64,000 nt of DNA, taken from the NCBI RefSeq assembly GCF_014360585.1, contig NZ_JACIXG010000018.1:1-64000 (forward strand). The letters are read 5' to 3'. Source of the DNA: Nocardioides sp. (lineage in GTDB: Bacteria > Actinomycetota > Actinomycetes > Propionibacteriales > Nocardioidaceae). The translations under genes and the position numbers were made by a program. A model generated the notes under the pieces. The model was given only the letters and a program-made list of their open reading frames with translations, searched no databases and was not told the DNA's origin. This document shows, piece after piece, positions 26,083-35,162 of the stretch (positions are counted from its first letter, which is position 1; each line of letters opens with the position of its first letter).

Positions 26083-26999
26083 TGGTCGAACGAGAAGAGG
26101 TACGTGTCGAGGTCGACGGTCGGGTGCTGACCCTGACCAGCCTCAGCAAGGTGCTCTATCCCCGCACCGGGATGACGAAGGGCGAGGTGCTCAACTACTA
26201 CGCCCAGGTGGCGCCGGCGCTCCTGCCGCAGCTCCAGAACCGCGCCGTGACGAGGATCCGCTGGCCGCACGGCATCGGCGACATGTCGTTCTTCGAGAAG
26301 AACGCACCGGCCGGCACGCCCAGCTGGGTCCGCACGGTCATCGTTCCGACAACGGGATCCCGAACCGCCGACCACAAAGAGGGAACACTCACCTTTCCGA
26401 TCCTCGACAGCCTCGCCGCGCTCACCTGGGCCGCCAACCTCTCCGCACTCGAGCTGCACGTCCATCAGTGGACGGTCGGCGCCGACGGCACCCCGGCCGG
26501 TGCGAACCGGATCGTGATCGACCTCGACCCCGGCGAGCCGGCCGGTCTCCAGGAGTGTTGCGAGGTCGCGCTGCTGGTGCGCGACGCGCTCGGTGCCCGC
26601 GACCTCGCCGCGACGCCGGTGCTCAGCGGCAGCAAGGGTCTTCATCTGTACGCCGCCCTGCCGGAGCCCGTCGAGCCGGACGCGGCCACGGCGCTGGCCA
26701 AGGAGATCGCCGAGGACCTGCAGAAGGCGAACCCGAGCAAGGTGACCGCGACGATGACCAAAAGCCGCAGGTCAGGGAAGGTTTTCCTGGACTGGTCGCA
26801 GAACTCCGGCTCGAAGACGACCATCTGTCCCTACTCGCTGAGAGGCAAGGACACCCCGACCGTGGCAGCTCCCGTCACCTGGGACGAGGTCACCGAGGGA
26901 GCCGAGGATCCGCTCGGTATCGAGCAGCTCGGACCTAACAATGTGATCACGCGCTTATCTGAAAGGGGGGATCTCTTCACAAGCCCTACGGGCCTGTAA
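26082..26999 (+). CDS. LigD-type primase-polymerase (PolDom)
   Basis: Archaeo-eukaryotic primase-like polymerase domain of the LigD family, 305 residues. Features: TSLSKVLYPRTGMTKGEVLN, MSFFEKNAPAGTPSW, LHVHQWTV, RIVIDLDPGEPAGL (catalytic Asp pair), VLSGSKGLHLYAAL, KVFLDWSQNSGSKTTICPYSLRG. It fills gaps and adds ribonucleotides at broken ends. It is co-transcribed with the ligase gene and is complete without a ligase domain, so LigD is split in two in this organism. Confidence 0.93.
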   Translation: MVEREEVRVEVDGRVLTLTSLSKVLYPRTGMTKGEVLNYYAQVAPALLPQLQNRAVTRIRWPHGIGDMSFFEKNAPAGTPSWVRTVIVPTTGSRTADHKEGTLTFPILDSLAALTWAANLSALELHVHQWTVGADGTPAGANRIVIDLDPGEPAGLQECCEVALLVRDALGARDLAATPVLSGSKGLHLYAALPEPVEPDAATALAKEIAEDLQKANPSKVTATMTKSRRSGKVFLDWSQNSGSKTTICPYSLRGKDTPTVAAPVTWDEVTEGAEDPLGIEQLGPNNVITRLSERGDLFTSPTGL

Positions 27000-27013
27000 C
27001 TATTGTTCTCTTC

Positions 27014-27694
27014 ATGTCTAACTCCGTGCTCGTCGTAGAAGACCAAGAGGACATCGCCGCTCCGCTGGTGCGCACGCTCCAGCGTGAGGGGTACGACGTC
27101 ACCTGGGTCGACTCCGGCAAGAAGGCGCTGGAGCTGCTGGCGCCCCCCTACGAGGCCGAGCTCGTGCTGCTCGACCTGGGCCTTCCCGACATGGACGGGC
27201 TCGAGGTCTGCAAGGCCGCGCGGGACAACGGCTACGAGGGCGGGATCATGATCCTCACCGCCCGGGACGCCGAGATCGATCTGGTGGTCGGCCTCGACGC
27301 CGGCGCCGACGACTACCTGGCCAAGCCGTTCGCGCTGGCCGTCCTCCAGGCTCGCGTCCGAGCGCTCCTGCGCCGCTCGGGCCCGCTCGAGCCCGGCGAC
27401 GACGACGACGCGCTGCGCATCGACGTCGCCGCCCACCGTGTCTACGCCGGCGAGCGCGAGGTGACCCTGACCGGCAAGGAGTTCGCGCTCCTGGCCGTGC
27501 TGGCCGCCTCTCGCGACAAGGTCGTCTCCCGGGACCGGCTGATGGCCGAGGTCTGGGACGAGAACTGGTACGGCTCGACGAAGACGCTCGACGTCACCGT
27601 CGGACGCCTGCGCCAGAAGCTCGAGGCGGCCGGTGTGCAGGAGAAGGTCGTCGCCGTCCGCGGGGTCGGATTCCGGCTCGAAGCGGCGGAGTGA
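27014..27694 (+). CDS. orphan OmpR-family response regulator
   Basis: 226-residue two-component regulator. Receiver: acidic pair in VVEDQEDI, phosphorylated Asp in LVLLDLGLPDMDGLE, Thr in MILTARD, Lys in LAKPF. Then an OmpR-type winged helix (VTLTGKEFALLAVLAAS, TLDVTVGRLRQKLEAAG, VRGVGFRLE). No histidine kinase gene adjoins: upstream is the polymerase gene and downstream the NlpC/P60 gene. It therefore works with a distant kinase or without one. Target genes are unknown; the closest candidate is the riboswitch-controlled hydrolase gene that follows. Confidence 0.9.
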   Translation: MSNSVLVVEDQEDIAAPLVRTLQREGYDVTWVDSGKKALELLAPPYEAELVLLDLGLPDMDGLEVCKAARDNGYEGGIMILTARDAEIDLVVGLDAGADDYLAKPFALAVLQARVRALLRRSGPLEPGDDDDALRIDVAAHRVYAGEREVTLTGKEFALLAVLAASRDKVVSRDRLMAEVWDENWYGSTKTLDVTVGRLRQKLEAAGVQEKVVAVRGVGFRLEAAE

Positions 27695-27756
27695 GGGCCG
27701 CTCGGACCCGGTCCCAAACGGCCGTCTGCCGGTGAGATGACTCACAAACGACGGTA

Positions 27757-27780
27757 AAACCACGCGTAAACACGTGGTTT
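27757..27780. terminator. short inverted repeat after the response regulator
   Basis: AAACCACG (27757-27764) pairs with CGTGGTTT (27773-27780), with an 8-nt loop. Placed 60 bp after the stop, it could be a terminator or a protein binding site. There is no U tract. The rest of 27695-27950 shows no coding signal; it should hold the promoter for the riboswitch transcript. Confidence 0.4.
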
Positions 27781-27950
27781 CTGCCCCAAATGCGCACATT
27801 CCGGATTGGCTCCGCTCGAGTTGCCATGTCACCTTGGTTGAGCCGTGCAGAACGCACGACCGGCCCCGGTACACGCCGAATCCTGTCCCTCCGGAAGCCG
27901 GCCCCTACTACTGAACCCCCTTACCCCTCACACTCAGCAGTACGTATGGG

Positions 27951-28079
27951 ACAGGAGCGGGGGACCCAAGATCCACGCGACTAACTCGGACGGTCGCTCG
28001 GGGTGAAGCCATCGCAAGATGGCCGGGCAACCTTCTGGCCCGAACCCGACAGCTCACCTCGCAGGCGTGGGAAGGAACT
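27951..28079 (+). promoter_or_regulatory. ydaO-yuaA (cyclic di-AMP) riboswitch
   Basis: The sequence has the conserved ydaO-yuaA blocks in order: AGCGGGGGACCCA near the 5' end (27956-27968), GGGGTGAA (27999-28006), GGCCGGGCAACCTTCTGGCC (28021-28040), CGAACCCGACAGCTCACCTC (28041-28060), and GCAGGCG...GGAAGGAA at the 3' end. The aptamer ends five bases before the NlpC/P60 start codon. In actinobacteria this class normally precedes cell-wall hydrolase genes and turns expression off when c-di-AMP binds. Confidence 0.92.
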
Positions 28080-28084
28080 CACGC

Positions 28085-28897
28085 ATGTCCAAGTCCGTAT
28101 CCCGCCCTGCCCATCGAGGCACGGCGCGCCAGTTCCGGGTGCCGAACGTATCCGTAGTCCAGACGATCGCAGGATCGCTAAGCGGCCACGGAAAGCTCCT
28201 CGGCCGCATCACCCTCGCCAGCGGCATCGCCGCGGGTGCCCTGGTGGCGGTGCCCGCCGCCAACGCCGCCCCGGCCGCCCAGGAGCCGAACCTCGAGTCG
28301 GCCACGGTGGTGGAGGCTCCGATCCTGGAGGCCTCGGCCACGCCCACGGCGATGCTCACCGACATCAAGCAGCTCGAGAGGGCTGTCGAGGTGCAGGAGC
28401 GCAAGGCCGAGGCAGCCCGCAAGGCTGCCGAGGCGAAGCGCAAGGCAGCGATCGCGGCCAAGAAGGCCGCGGAAGCGAAGAAGAAGGCCGAGGCGAAGGC
28501 CGCGGCAGAGGCCAAGGCCTTCGCAGCGAGCCAGCAGGGCAAGATCGAGCGGGCGATCAGCGTCGCCTCGGAGCAGATCGGCGACCCGTACGTCTGGGGT
28601 GCCACCGGCCCGAGCGCGTTCGACTGCTCCGGCCTGACGCAGTACGCCTTCAGTGCCGCCGGTATCGAGCTGCCCCGGGTCTCGCGGGACCAGGCCGCTG
28701 CGCTGCCGCCGGTGCCGAACGACCAGATCCAGCGCGGTGACCTGATGTTCTGGGGTAGCCCGGTCTACCACGTGGGCATCTTCCTGCGCTGGGAGAACGG
28801 CCAGGCGATCATGCTGCACGCCCCGAAGCCGGGAACCGCTGTTCGTGAGGAGGCTGCCTGGGACGGCTGGTTCGCCGGCTCGATCCGTCAGGCCTGA
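28085..28897 (+). CDS. secreted NlpC/P60 peptidoglycan endopeptidase
   Basis: 270-residue exported wall hydrolase. Long signal region (residues 1-65, [23 protein letters not shown]), an Ala/Lys/Glu-rich helical stretch (about 95-150) likely to form a coiled coil, then the NlpC/P60 domain. The catalytic Cys is in [13 protein letters not shown], the His in [10 protein letters not shown] and the third polar residue in MLHAPKPG. It would cut stem peptides in peptidoglycan. The cyclic di-AMP riboswitch directly upstream ties its synthesis to osmotic and wall status. A hairpin terminator follows. Confidence 0.93.
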   Translation: MSKSVSRPAHRGTARQFRVPNVSVVQTIAGSLSGHGKLLGRITLASGIAAGALVAVPAANAAPAAQEPNLESATVVEAPILEASATPTAMLTDIKQLERAVEVQERKAEAARKAAEAKRKAAIAAKKAAEAKKKAEAKAAAEAKAFAASQQGKIERAISVASEQIGDPYVWGATGPSAFDCSGLTQYAFSAAGIELPRVSRDQAAALPPVPNDQIQRGDLMFWGSPVYHVGIFLRWENGQAIMLHAPKPGTAVREEAAWDGWFAGSIRQA

Positions 28898-28958
28898 GGT
28901 CTCTCGGGCCCGTTCCGACGGGCTCGCGCCGATGTATCCCTTTCGCGACATCCCCCTG

Positions 28959-28997
28959 GCGCTCGCCCTCCGGTTCCCCATGCCGGAGGGCGAGCGC
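28959..28997. terminator. strong hairpin after the NlpC/P60 gene
   Basis: A perfect 15-bp GC-rich stem, GCGCTCGCCCTCCGG (28959-28973) with its complement at 28983-28997, and a 9-nt loop. There is no clear U tract, as is usual in high-GC actinobacteria. Confidence 0.78.
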
Positions 28998-29052
28998 ATA
29001 TCCGAGGCCCGCGAATCGGGTGCGGCACCACGCGTCAAGTAACCTTGAGGAC

Positions 29053-30171
29053 GTGGCAGGCCCCGAATTCGACACCGAGATCAAGCAGCTCCAGGCAACG
29101 ATGCAGACCATCGGCCAGGTGCTGGACCTGGACGCGATGCGCACCGAGATCGCCGACCTCGGCGAGCAGGTCGCGGCGCCCGACCTCTGGGACGACCAGG
29201 ACAACGCCACCCGGGTCACCGGCCGCCTCTCCCTGCTGCAGGGCGAGCTCAACAAGTTCACCGAGCTCCACACCCGCATCGAGGACCTCGGCCTGATGGT
29301 CGAGATGGCCCAGGAGGAGGGCGACGCCGACTCGCTCGCCGACTCCGTGGCCGAGCTGAACCGGGTCAAGAAGGCTGTCGAGAGCCTGGAGATCCGCACC
29401 CTGCTCTCGGGGGAGTACGACTCCCGCGAGGCCGTGATCACGATCCGTGCCGGGGCGGGCGGCGTCGACGCCGCCGACTTCGCCGAGATGCTGATGCGGA
29501 TGTACGTCCGCTGGGCCGAGCAGCACAAGTACCGGGTCGAGGTCTTCGACACCTCCTACGCCGAGGAGGCCGGGCTCAAGTCCGCCACCTTCGCGATCCA
29601 CGCTCCCTACGCCTACGGCACCCTGTCGGTCGAGGCCGGCACCCACCGTCTGGTCCGGATCAGCCCCTTCGACAACCAGGGCCGGCGGCAGACCTCCTTC
29701 GCCGCGGTCGAGGTCGTGCCCGTCCTCGAGCAGACCGACGAGATCGACCTCGACGAGAACGACATCAAGGTCGACGTCTACCGCTCCTCGGGCCCCGGCG
29801 GCCAGTCGGTCAACACCACCGACTCGGCTGTCCGGCTGACCCACATCCCCACCGGCACCGTGGTCTCCTGCCAGAACGAGAAGTCGCAGCTGCAGAACAA
29901 GGCCGCCGCGATGATCGTGCTCAAGGCCAAGCTGCTCGCGCTGAAGAAGGCCGAGGAAGAGGCGCAGATCAAGGAGCTCAAGGGCGACGTCGCCGCCTCC
30001 TGGGGCGACCAGATGCGCAACTACGTCCTCAACCCCTACCAGATCGTCAAGGACCTGCGTACGACCTATGAGGTCGGCAACCCGCAGGCCGTCTTCGACG
30101 GCGACATCGACGGTTTCCTCGAGGCCGGTATCCGCTGGCGTCGGGGTGCTGAGAAGGCCGAGCAGAACTGA
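29053..30171 (+). CDS. prfB: peptide chain release factor 2
   Basis: Release factor 2, 372 residues, reading UGA and UAA. The codon-recognition tripeptide SPF is in [16 protein letters not shown] and the catalytic GGQ in [16 protein letters not shown]. Translation starts at GTG 29053 with TTGAGG just upstream. The gene is one continuous frame, so the programmed +1 frameshift found in many bacterial prfB genes is absent. It heads a region that continues with ftsE, ftsX, an M23 gene and smpB, similar to the mycobacterial prfB-ftsEX-smpB cluster. Confidence 0.95.
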   Translation: MAGPEFDTEIKQLQATMQTIGQVLDLDAMRTEIADLGEQVAAPDLWDDQDNATRVTGRLSLLQGELNKFTELHTRIEDLGLMVEMAQEEGDADSLADSVAELNRVKKAVESLEIRTLLSGEYDSREAVITIRAGAGGVDAADFAEMLMRMYVRWAEQHKYRVEVFDTSYAEEAGLKSATFAIHAPYAYGTLSVEAGTHRLVRISPFDNQGRRQTSFAAVEVVPVLEQTDEIDLDENDIKVDVYRSSGPGGQSVNTTDSAVRLTHIPTGTVVSCQNEKSQLQNKAAAMIVLKAKLLALKKAEEEAQIKELKGDVAASWGDQMRNYVLNPYQIVKDLRTTYEVGNPQAVFDGDIDGFLEAGIRWRRGAEKAEQN

Positions 30172-30175
30172 CTTG

Positions 30176-30895
30176 ATGGTTGCGCAGACGCGCACCAGGC
30201 TTCCACTTCCCGGCCGCGGGGCGGCGTACGTCTATGACGTCTACGGCCCCGAGGGTGGAACGCCGATGGTGCTGTTGCACGAGCTCGGAGGCACGGCGAA
30301 GCGATGGCATGGGGTCGTGCCGTCGTTCGCGGCCGAGCACCGCGTCCACGCTTTCGACCTGCGTGGGCACGGGGACTCGGACTGGGCCTCGGAGTACTCT
30401 CACCGGCTCATCGCCGACGACGTCATCGTGGCGATGGACGCGCTCGAGATCTCGGGTGCCGTGCTCGTCGGGCACTCGACCGGCGGCAACGTCGCGCTCC
30501 TGGTCGCGATGCACCGGCCCGACCTGGTCTCGCGGCTGGTCATCGAGGACGTCGTGCCACCTGCGCCGCGCGACCGCCGGGGCCCCGGGCGCGCGACCAG
30601 GCCGATGCCGCACGACTGGGAGTGCATCGCGTCCCTCCTCGTCGAGGCGACGACGTACGACGCGTGGATGTGGGAACAGCTCGAGCTGCTGCCCATGCCG
30701 ACCCTGATCGTGGCCGGCGGAGGCAACAGCCACATCCCGCCGGAAGACCTCGAGAAGGTCGCCCACCGGATCCCGGAGGCCGACCTCGTCCACTTCGACG
30801 TCGGCCACTTCGTGCATCGCAACAAGCCCGCGGAGTTCGCGGAGGCAGTCCTTGCCTGGCTCGCGTCCCGCGACCGGGCCTCGGTCAGCCGGTAG
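30176..30895 (+). CDS. alpha/beta hydrolase
   Basis: 239-residue alpha/beta hydrolase starting at the ATG four bases after prfB stops. The nucleophile elbow is VLVGHSTGGNVAL, the oxyanion strand is VLLHELGGTAKRW, FDLRGHGDSDW is typical, and the catalytic His lies in FDVGHFVHR. The usual acid position after the sixth strand reads GGGNSHIP, with Asn where Asp is common; another residue may serve. The substrate is unknown. It interrupts the prfB-ftsE order found in mycobacteria. Confidence 0.82.
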   Translation: MVAQTRTRLPLPGRGAAYVYDVYGPEGGTPMVLLHELGGTAKRWHGVVPSFAAEHRVHAFDLRGHGDSDWASEYSHRLIADDVIVAMDALEISGAVLVGHSTGGNVALLVAMHRPDLVSRLVIEDVVPPAPRDRRGPGRATRPMPHDWECIASLLVEATTYDAWMWEQLELLPMPTLIVAGGGNSHIPPEDLEKVAHRIPEADLVHFDVGHFVHRNKPAEFAEAVLAWLASRDRASVSR

Positions 30896-30907
30896 CGGAC
30901 CTGCTCG

Positions 30908-31525
30908 TCAGGCGGAGGCGGCGGTCGCCGTCACCAGGCACCAGCGGGAGGCGCGCTTCTGCAGCGTCGCGGTCTCCTCGCCGGCCTTGCCGGTGAGCTC
31001 GCAGGAGAGCCAGGCGTCGCCGAACAGGCCGCGCAGGACCACCTTCGGCTGCTTCTTCGCGTCGACGCAGGTGAGCGCGACCGACGGTTTCCCGTACGCA
31101 GGGCTCGACGAGGCCTTGCAGCCCTTGGGCACGCTCTTGGTCATCTGGGTGGCCCAGTCCAGCGTGACCGGCGGGGCGAAGACCCAGGCGCGGGCAGAGG
31201 TGGCCGAGCCCTCCGGCCCGGTCCAGATGCAGCCGTACTCCTGGGCGACGTCGGTCTTCTCGCCCGTGATGACGGTCTGGTCGCCGTCGCCGTAGGCCTT
31301 CTTCTCGGCCGCGGCGCCGCCCAACGCGTCGGTGACGTCCTCGGTCGGGACGCGGTCGCAGAAGGCGCCCCGGCGCACATGCATCGTGGTGGTGTCAGCG
31401 GTGCTGAGGTCGCCCTTCACCTCGGGTGTCTCGGGCTCATCGTCTTTCAGGGTGAGCACGCCGACCCCGACCGCGATCACGGTGAGGACTACGGCACCGA
31501 GGAGGATCCGGACTGCAGAGCGCAC
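30908..31525 (-). CDS. membrane-anchored hypothetical protein
   Basis: 205 residues from GTG 31525. The N-terminus holds one hydrophobic helix (VRILLGAVVLTVIAVGVGVLTL) without a lipobox, so the rest is probably extracellular. The exported part has six Cys (for example GAFCDRV, EYGCIWTG, PKGCKASS, LTCVDAKK, LSCELTG, RWCLVTA), a spacing suggestive of disulfides, and resembles the DUF3558-type actinobacterial surface proteins in overall layout; I cannot assign it. It is divergent from ftsE, with 75 bp between the starts. Confidence 0.7.
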   Translation of the reverse strand: MRSAVRILLGAVVLTVIAVGVGVLTLKDDEPETPEVKGDLSTADTTTMHVRRGAFCDRVPTEDVTDALGGAAAEKKAYGDGDQTVITGEKTDVAQEYGCIWTGPEGSATSARAWVFAPPVTLDWATQMTKSVPKGCKASSSPAYGKPSVALTCVDAKKQPKVVLRGLFGDAWLSCELTGKAGEETATLQKRASRWCLVTATAASA

Positions 31526-31600
31526 GTCGTCAGAGTACAGGGGTCGGTATCTCAGAGCCGAAGTGTCGAGTCCCACCACGGTTGCACTACCCTCGGCGGG

Positions 31601-32290
31601 GTGATCCGCTTCGAGAAGGTCAGCAAGGCCTATCCAGGGCAGGCGCGGCCCGCCCTCAACAGCCTTTCGATCGACATCCAGAAGGGGGAGTTCGTCTTCC
31701 TCGTGGGCCAGTCGGGCTCGGGGAAGTCGACGGCGCTCAAGCTGATGCTGCGCGAGCAGCGGCCGAGCTCGGGCCGGGTCTACGTCGCCGGCAAGGAGAT
31801 CAACCGGCTCGCCGGCTGGAAGGTGCCGCGGCTGCGTCGCCAGGTCGGCACGATCTTTCAGGACTTCCGTCTGCTGACCAACAAGACCGTCGCCGAGAAC
31901 GTCGCCTTCGCGATGCAGGTGACCGGTCACTCCAACCGCGAGATCCGGGAGCGCGTCCCAGAGACGCTCGAGCTGGTCGGCCTCGACGGCAAGGGCGACC
32001 GGATGCCCGACGAGCTCTCCGGTGGTGAGCAGCAGCGGGTGGCAGTCGCCCGCGCCTTCATCAACCGGCCGATGATCCTGATCGCCGACGAGCCGACCGG
32101 AAACCTCGACCCCGGCAACACCGTCGGCATCATGCGCCTGCTCGACCGCATCAACCGGTCCGGCACCACCATCGTGATGGCCACCCACGACGTCCAGATG
32201 GTCGACCAGATGCGCAAGCGCGTCATCGAGCTCGAGCACGGCCACCTCGTGCGCGACCAGGTCCAGGGCGGCTACGGCGCTCAGTTCTGA
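31601..32290 (+). CDS. ftsE: cell-division ATPase FtsE
   Basis: ABC-type ATPase of the FtsEX complex, 229 residues. Walker A is GQSGSGKST, the Q-loop is in IFQDFRLL, the signature is ELSGGEQQRVAVARA, Walker B is MILIADEPTGNLD and the H-loop is MATHDVQM. It starts at GTG 31601. FtsE binds ATP in the cytoplasm and, through FtsX, switches on a periplasm-side peptidoglycan hydrolase at the septum. ftsX follows after 57 bp and then an M23 family gene that is the likely effector. Confidence 0.96.
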   Translation: MIRFEKVSKAYPGQARPALNSLSIDIQKGEFVFLVGQSGSGKSTALKLMLREQRPSSGRVYVAGKEINRLAGWKVPRLRRQVGTIFQDFRLLTNKTVAENVAFAMQVTGHSNREIRERVPETLELVGLDGKGDRMPDELSGGEQQRVAVARAFINRPMILIADEPTGNLDPGNTVGIMRLLDRINRSGTTIVMATHDVQMVDQMRKRVIELEHGHLVRDQVQGGYGAQF

Positions 32291-32347
32291 GCCGGCCCCC
32301 TCACCGTCGACCAGGTTCTACAACCCAGAAAAGGCTCTCGACCCGCC

Positions 32348-33256
32348 ATGCAGCTGCGCTACGTATTCACCGAGCTTCGCCAGGGGCTCCGCCGAAACCT
32401 GTCGATGCACGTCGCGGTGGCCCTGACCCTGCTCGTCTCGCTCACCCTGGCCGGTGTCGGTCTGCTGCTGCGTGAGCAGGCCCAGCTGACCGAGGAGGTC
32501 TGGGGCGACGAGCTGCAGATCACCTTCTACATGTGCAACGGCGCCAACGACCGCAACCCGCAGTGTGCCGGTGCCGTCGACGACAGCCAGAAGGAGGTCA
32601 TCACCAACGCCCTCGAGGACAACCGGTACGTCGACAAGATCGAGCCGGAGAGCCAGGAGCAGGCCTACAAGCGGCTGCAGGCTCTCGACGTCGAAGGCGT
32701 CAGTGGTCCCGACCCGGTGGTCAAGGCCGGAGACATGTGGGAGTCCTACTGGGTGACGATGACCGACCCACACCACTCCGCCGAGATCATCGAGGCCGTC
32801 GCCGGCCTGGACGGCATCGACCACGTCGGTGACGTCCACGAGGTGACCGGGCCCATCCTCGCCGCGGTCGACGGGCTGCAGAGCGCGGCGCTGGTCGGCG
32901 CGATCGTGCTGATCGTCGCGGCGCTCCTGCTGGTCGCCAACACCATCCGGCTGGCAGCCTTCGCGCGCCGCCGTGAGATCGGGATCATGCGGCTGGTCGG
33001 TGCCTCGACGCTCTACATCGCGCTGCCGTTCCTCCTGGAGTCGCTCGTGGTGGCGCTGGTCGGCATCGGCCTGTCCGGGGTCGCGCTGGCCGCGGTGATG
33101 CACTTCGGCGTCGAGCAGCGGCTCTCGTCCACAGCGGTGACCCAGTGGGTCGGCTGGGAGGAGTTCTTCAGCTCCTTCGCGATCGTCGCGCTCCTCGGCA
33201 TCCTGCTCACCCTCGTTCCGACACTCCTGCTCACCCGCAAATACATCAAGGTCTGA
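32348..33256 (+). CDS. ftsX: cell-division membrane protein FtsX
   Basis: Membrane subunit of FtsEX, 302 residues. One helix near residues 22-42 (HVAVALTLLVSLTLAGVGLLL), a large extracellular loop (about 45-170) with a Cys pair (YMCNGANDRNPQCAG), then three helices near 178-205, 225-255 and 275-295. The loop is the part that contacts the hydrolase activator in other bacteria. RRREIGIMRLVGAS is the conserved cytoplasmic turn that contacts FtsE. Overlaps nothing; the M23 gene starts 22 bp later. Confidence 0.95.
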   Translation: MQLRYVFTELRQGLRRNLSMHVAVALTLLVSLTLAGVGLLLREQAQLTEEVWGDELQITFYMCNGANDRNPQCAGAVDDSQKEVITNALEDNRYVDKIEPESQEQAYKRLQALDVEGVSGPDPVVKAGDMWESYWVTMTDPHHSAEIIEAVAGLDGIDHVGDVHEVTGPILAAVDGLQSAALVGAIVLIVAALLLVANTIRLAAFARRREIGIMRLVGASTLYIALPFLLESLVVALVGIGLSGVALAAVMHFGVEQRLSSTAVTQWVGWEEFFSSFAIVALLGILLTLVPTLLLTRKYIKV

Positions 33257-33277
33257 CCCGGGTCGTTTAGCGTCTGA

Positions 33278-34546
33278 GTGGTGCACGCCTTCCCCCGTGC
33301 CGGTTCGCTTGCCGCTGTGCTCAGTTGCGCCGTGGTGGCTGCCGTGCTCTTCTCGCCGCCCCTCCCCTCCTCCGCCGACGAGAGAGACCGTCTCGAGCAG
33401 GAGCAGCGCGAGGTCGAGCGGGACCAGAAGGCCGCCGCCAAGGATCTCGAGCACTCCAGCGCCGGCGTGCGGGAGGCGTCGTCGACGTACGCCGCGGCGC
33501 AGAAGAAGCTCGACCGGGCCCAGTCACGTCTGGACGAGCTCAACGCGCGGCTCGTCGAGGCACAGGCCGCCCACGCCAGGCTCGAGAGCGAGCTGGCCGA
33601 GCAGAGGCGGCTGCTCGCCGCGGCGAAGAGGCAGCTCGCCGAGGGCCAGGCCAAGGTCAAGAGGCAGCGCGAGGAGATGCGTGACGCGATCCTGACCCGG
33701 TTCACCGGGGGAGACCCGCAGCTCGCCCAGGCGGCGGCCCTGCTCTCGGGAGGTTCCCTCGAGGACCTGATGCGCCAGCAGACGTACGCCGACGCGGCCG
33801 CCGCGGGCCAGGACGCCACCCTCCAGCGGATGGAGGCGACCGAGACGATGCTCGTCGTCCGTGAGACGGAGGTGCAGGAGGCGACGGACGCGATCGCGGC
33901 CAAGGAGAAGAAGGCCCGCAAGCTGGTCGCCGAGGTCGACTCGCTCCGGGACCAGGCCGAGGCGGCCCACGCCGAGATGTCCACGCTGGCCGAGCAGGCA
34001 GCCACCGCGAAGCGCTCCGCCGAGGCGGCCAGAGCTGCGGATGCCGCCGAGCTGCGCAAGCTCGAGGCCGAGGAGTCGGCGCTGCGTACGAAGATCCGGG
34101 CGCTCGCCTCGTCGGGCTCCGGCTCTGACCGGAACGTCGGGTCGGTCGGTGGGCTCTTCGGTGCTCCGGTGTCCGACACCTACGTCACCTCGCCCTACGG
34201 GATCCGCAAGCACCCGATCTACGGCTACGTGGCGCTGCACAACGGCACGGACTTCCACGCGCCGTGCGGTCGCCCGTTGCGCGCCATCGAATCGGGACAG
34301 ATCATCTCGACCTCGTACTCGAGCGTGTGGGGCAACCGTCTCCATCTGTATCTCGGCAAGGTCAACGGACACTCCTACACCGCCGTCTACAACCACATCT
34401 CCAGCTATGCGAAGCGTTCGGGGAGCATCGGTCGCGGTGAGACCGTGGCGTACGCCGGGACCACCGGCTGGTCCACGGGCTGCCACCTGCACTTCACGAT
34501 CCTGCGCGACGGGACCCCGGTCGATCCGGCACCGCTGCTGGGCTGA
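33278..34546 (+). CDS. EnvC-like M23 peptidase with coiled coil
   Basis: Exported 422-residue protein. After a signal peptide (AGSLAAVLSCAVVAAVLFSPPLPSSA) come two long coiled-coil stretches (about 35-130 and 175-270), then a LytM/M23 domain (about 290-420). The zinc-site residues are present: ALHNGTDFHAP (HxxxD) and TGCHLHFTI (HxH). The layout is that of EnvC-type FtsX partners, although EnvC itself has lost catalytic residues and this protein has not. Placement right after ftsX suggests that it is the hydrolase controlled by FtsEX; in mycobacteria that role belongs to the NlpC/P60 protein RipC. Confidence 0.9.
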   Translation: MVHAFPRAGSLAAVLSCAVVAAVLFSPPLPSSADERDRLEQEQREVERDQKAAAKDLEHSSAGVREASSTYAAAQKKLDRAQSRLDELNARLVEAQAAHARLESELAEQRRLLAAAKRQLAEGQAKVKRQREEMRDAILTRFTGGDPQLAQAAALLSGGSLEDLMRQQTYADAAAAGQDATLQRMEATETMLVVRETEVQEATDAIAAKEKKARKLVAEVDSLRDQAEAAHAEMSTLAEQAATAKRSAEAARAADAAELRKLEAEESALRTKIRALASSGSGSDRNVGSVGGLFGAPVSDTYVTSPYGIRKHPIYGYVALHNGTDFHAPCGRPLRAIESGQIISTSYSSVWGNRLHLYLGKVNGHSYTAVYNHISSYAKRSGSIGRGETVAYAGTTGWSTGCHLHFTILRDGTPVDPAPLLG

Positions 34547-34609
34547 TCTCGCGCGGCTCGCGATCTAAACGTTTCGCGGTCATGCCCCTGCGCCTGAGAG
34601 AATGGGAGA

Positions 34610-35089
34610 ATGGCGAAGGAGCAGGGGCGCAAGATGATCGCGCAGAACAAGAAGGCGCGACACGACTACCACATCGAGGACACCTACGAGGCCGGCATGG
34701 TCCTGCAGGGCACCGAGGTGAAGTCGCTGCGTGAGGGTCGCGCGTCGCTGGTCGACGGCTTCGTCGACATCGACCGGGGCGAGGCCTGGATCCACGGGAT
34801 CCACATCCCCGAATACCTCAACGGCACCTGGACCAACCACGCCGCCCGCCGCAAGCGCAAGCTCCTCCTGAACCGCGCCGAGATCGACAAGATCGAGCGC
34901 AAGGTCACCGAGAAGGGCCTCACCGTCGTCCCCCTCGCCCTCTACTTCCTCAACGGCCGCGCCAAGGTCGAGATCGGCGTCGCCAAGGGCAAGAAGTCCT
35001 GGGACAAGCGCAACACCATCGCCGAGCGTACGGCCAAGCGCGAGGCCGAGGTCGAGGTCGGGCGCAAGCTCAAGGGGATGACGGGCTAA
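34610..35089 (+). CDS. smpB: SsrA-binding protein SmpB
   Basis: tmRNA-binding protein for trans-translation, 159 residues. Family segments are [43 protein letters not shown] and the basic C-terminus [22 protein letters not shown] that enters the mRNA path. The tmRNA gene itself begins 74 bp downstream, the usual actinobacterial pairing. Length is normal. Confidence 0.97.
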   Translation: MAKEQGRKMIAQNKKARHDYHIEDTYEAGMVLQGTEVKSLREGRASLVDGFVDIDRGEAWIHGIHIPEYLNGTWTNHAARRKRKLLLNRAEIDKIERKVTEKGLTVVPLALYFLNGRAKVEIGVAKGKKSWDKRNTIAERTAKREAEVEVGRKLKGMTG

Positions 35090-35162
35090 ACCGAGTGGGG
35101 AATGTCGGCGGGGGCCTGTAGTGTTGTGTCATTGCCTGGTTGCAGGCGTTGAAAACTCAAAA

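Noticed and set aside
29020..29060. Programmed frameshift in prfB
   Set aside because: The gene is a single uninterrupted frame from 29053 to 30171 with no early in-frame UGA.
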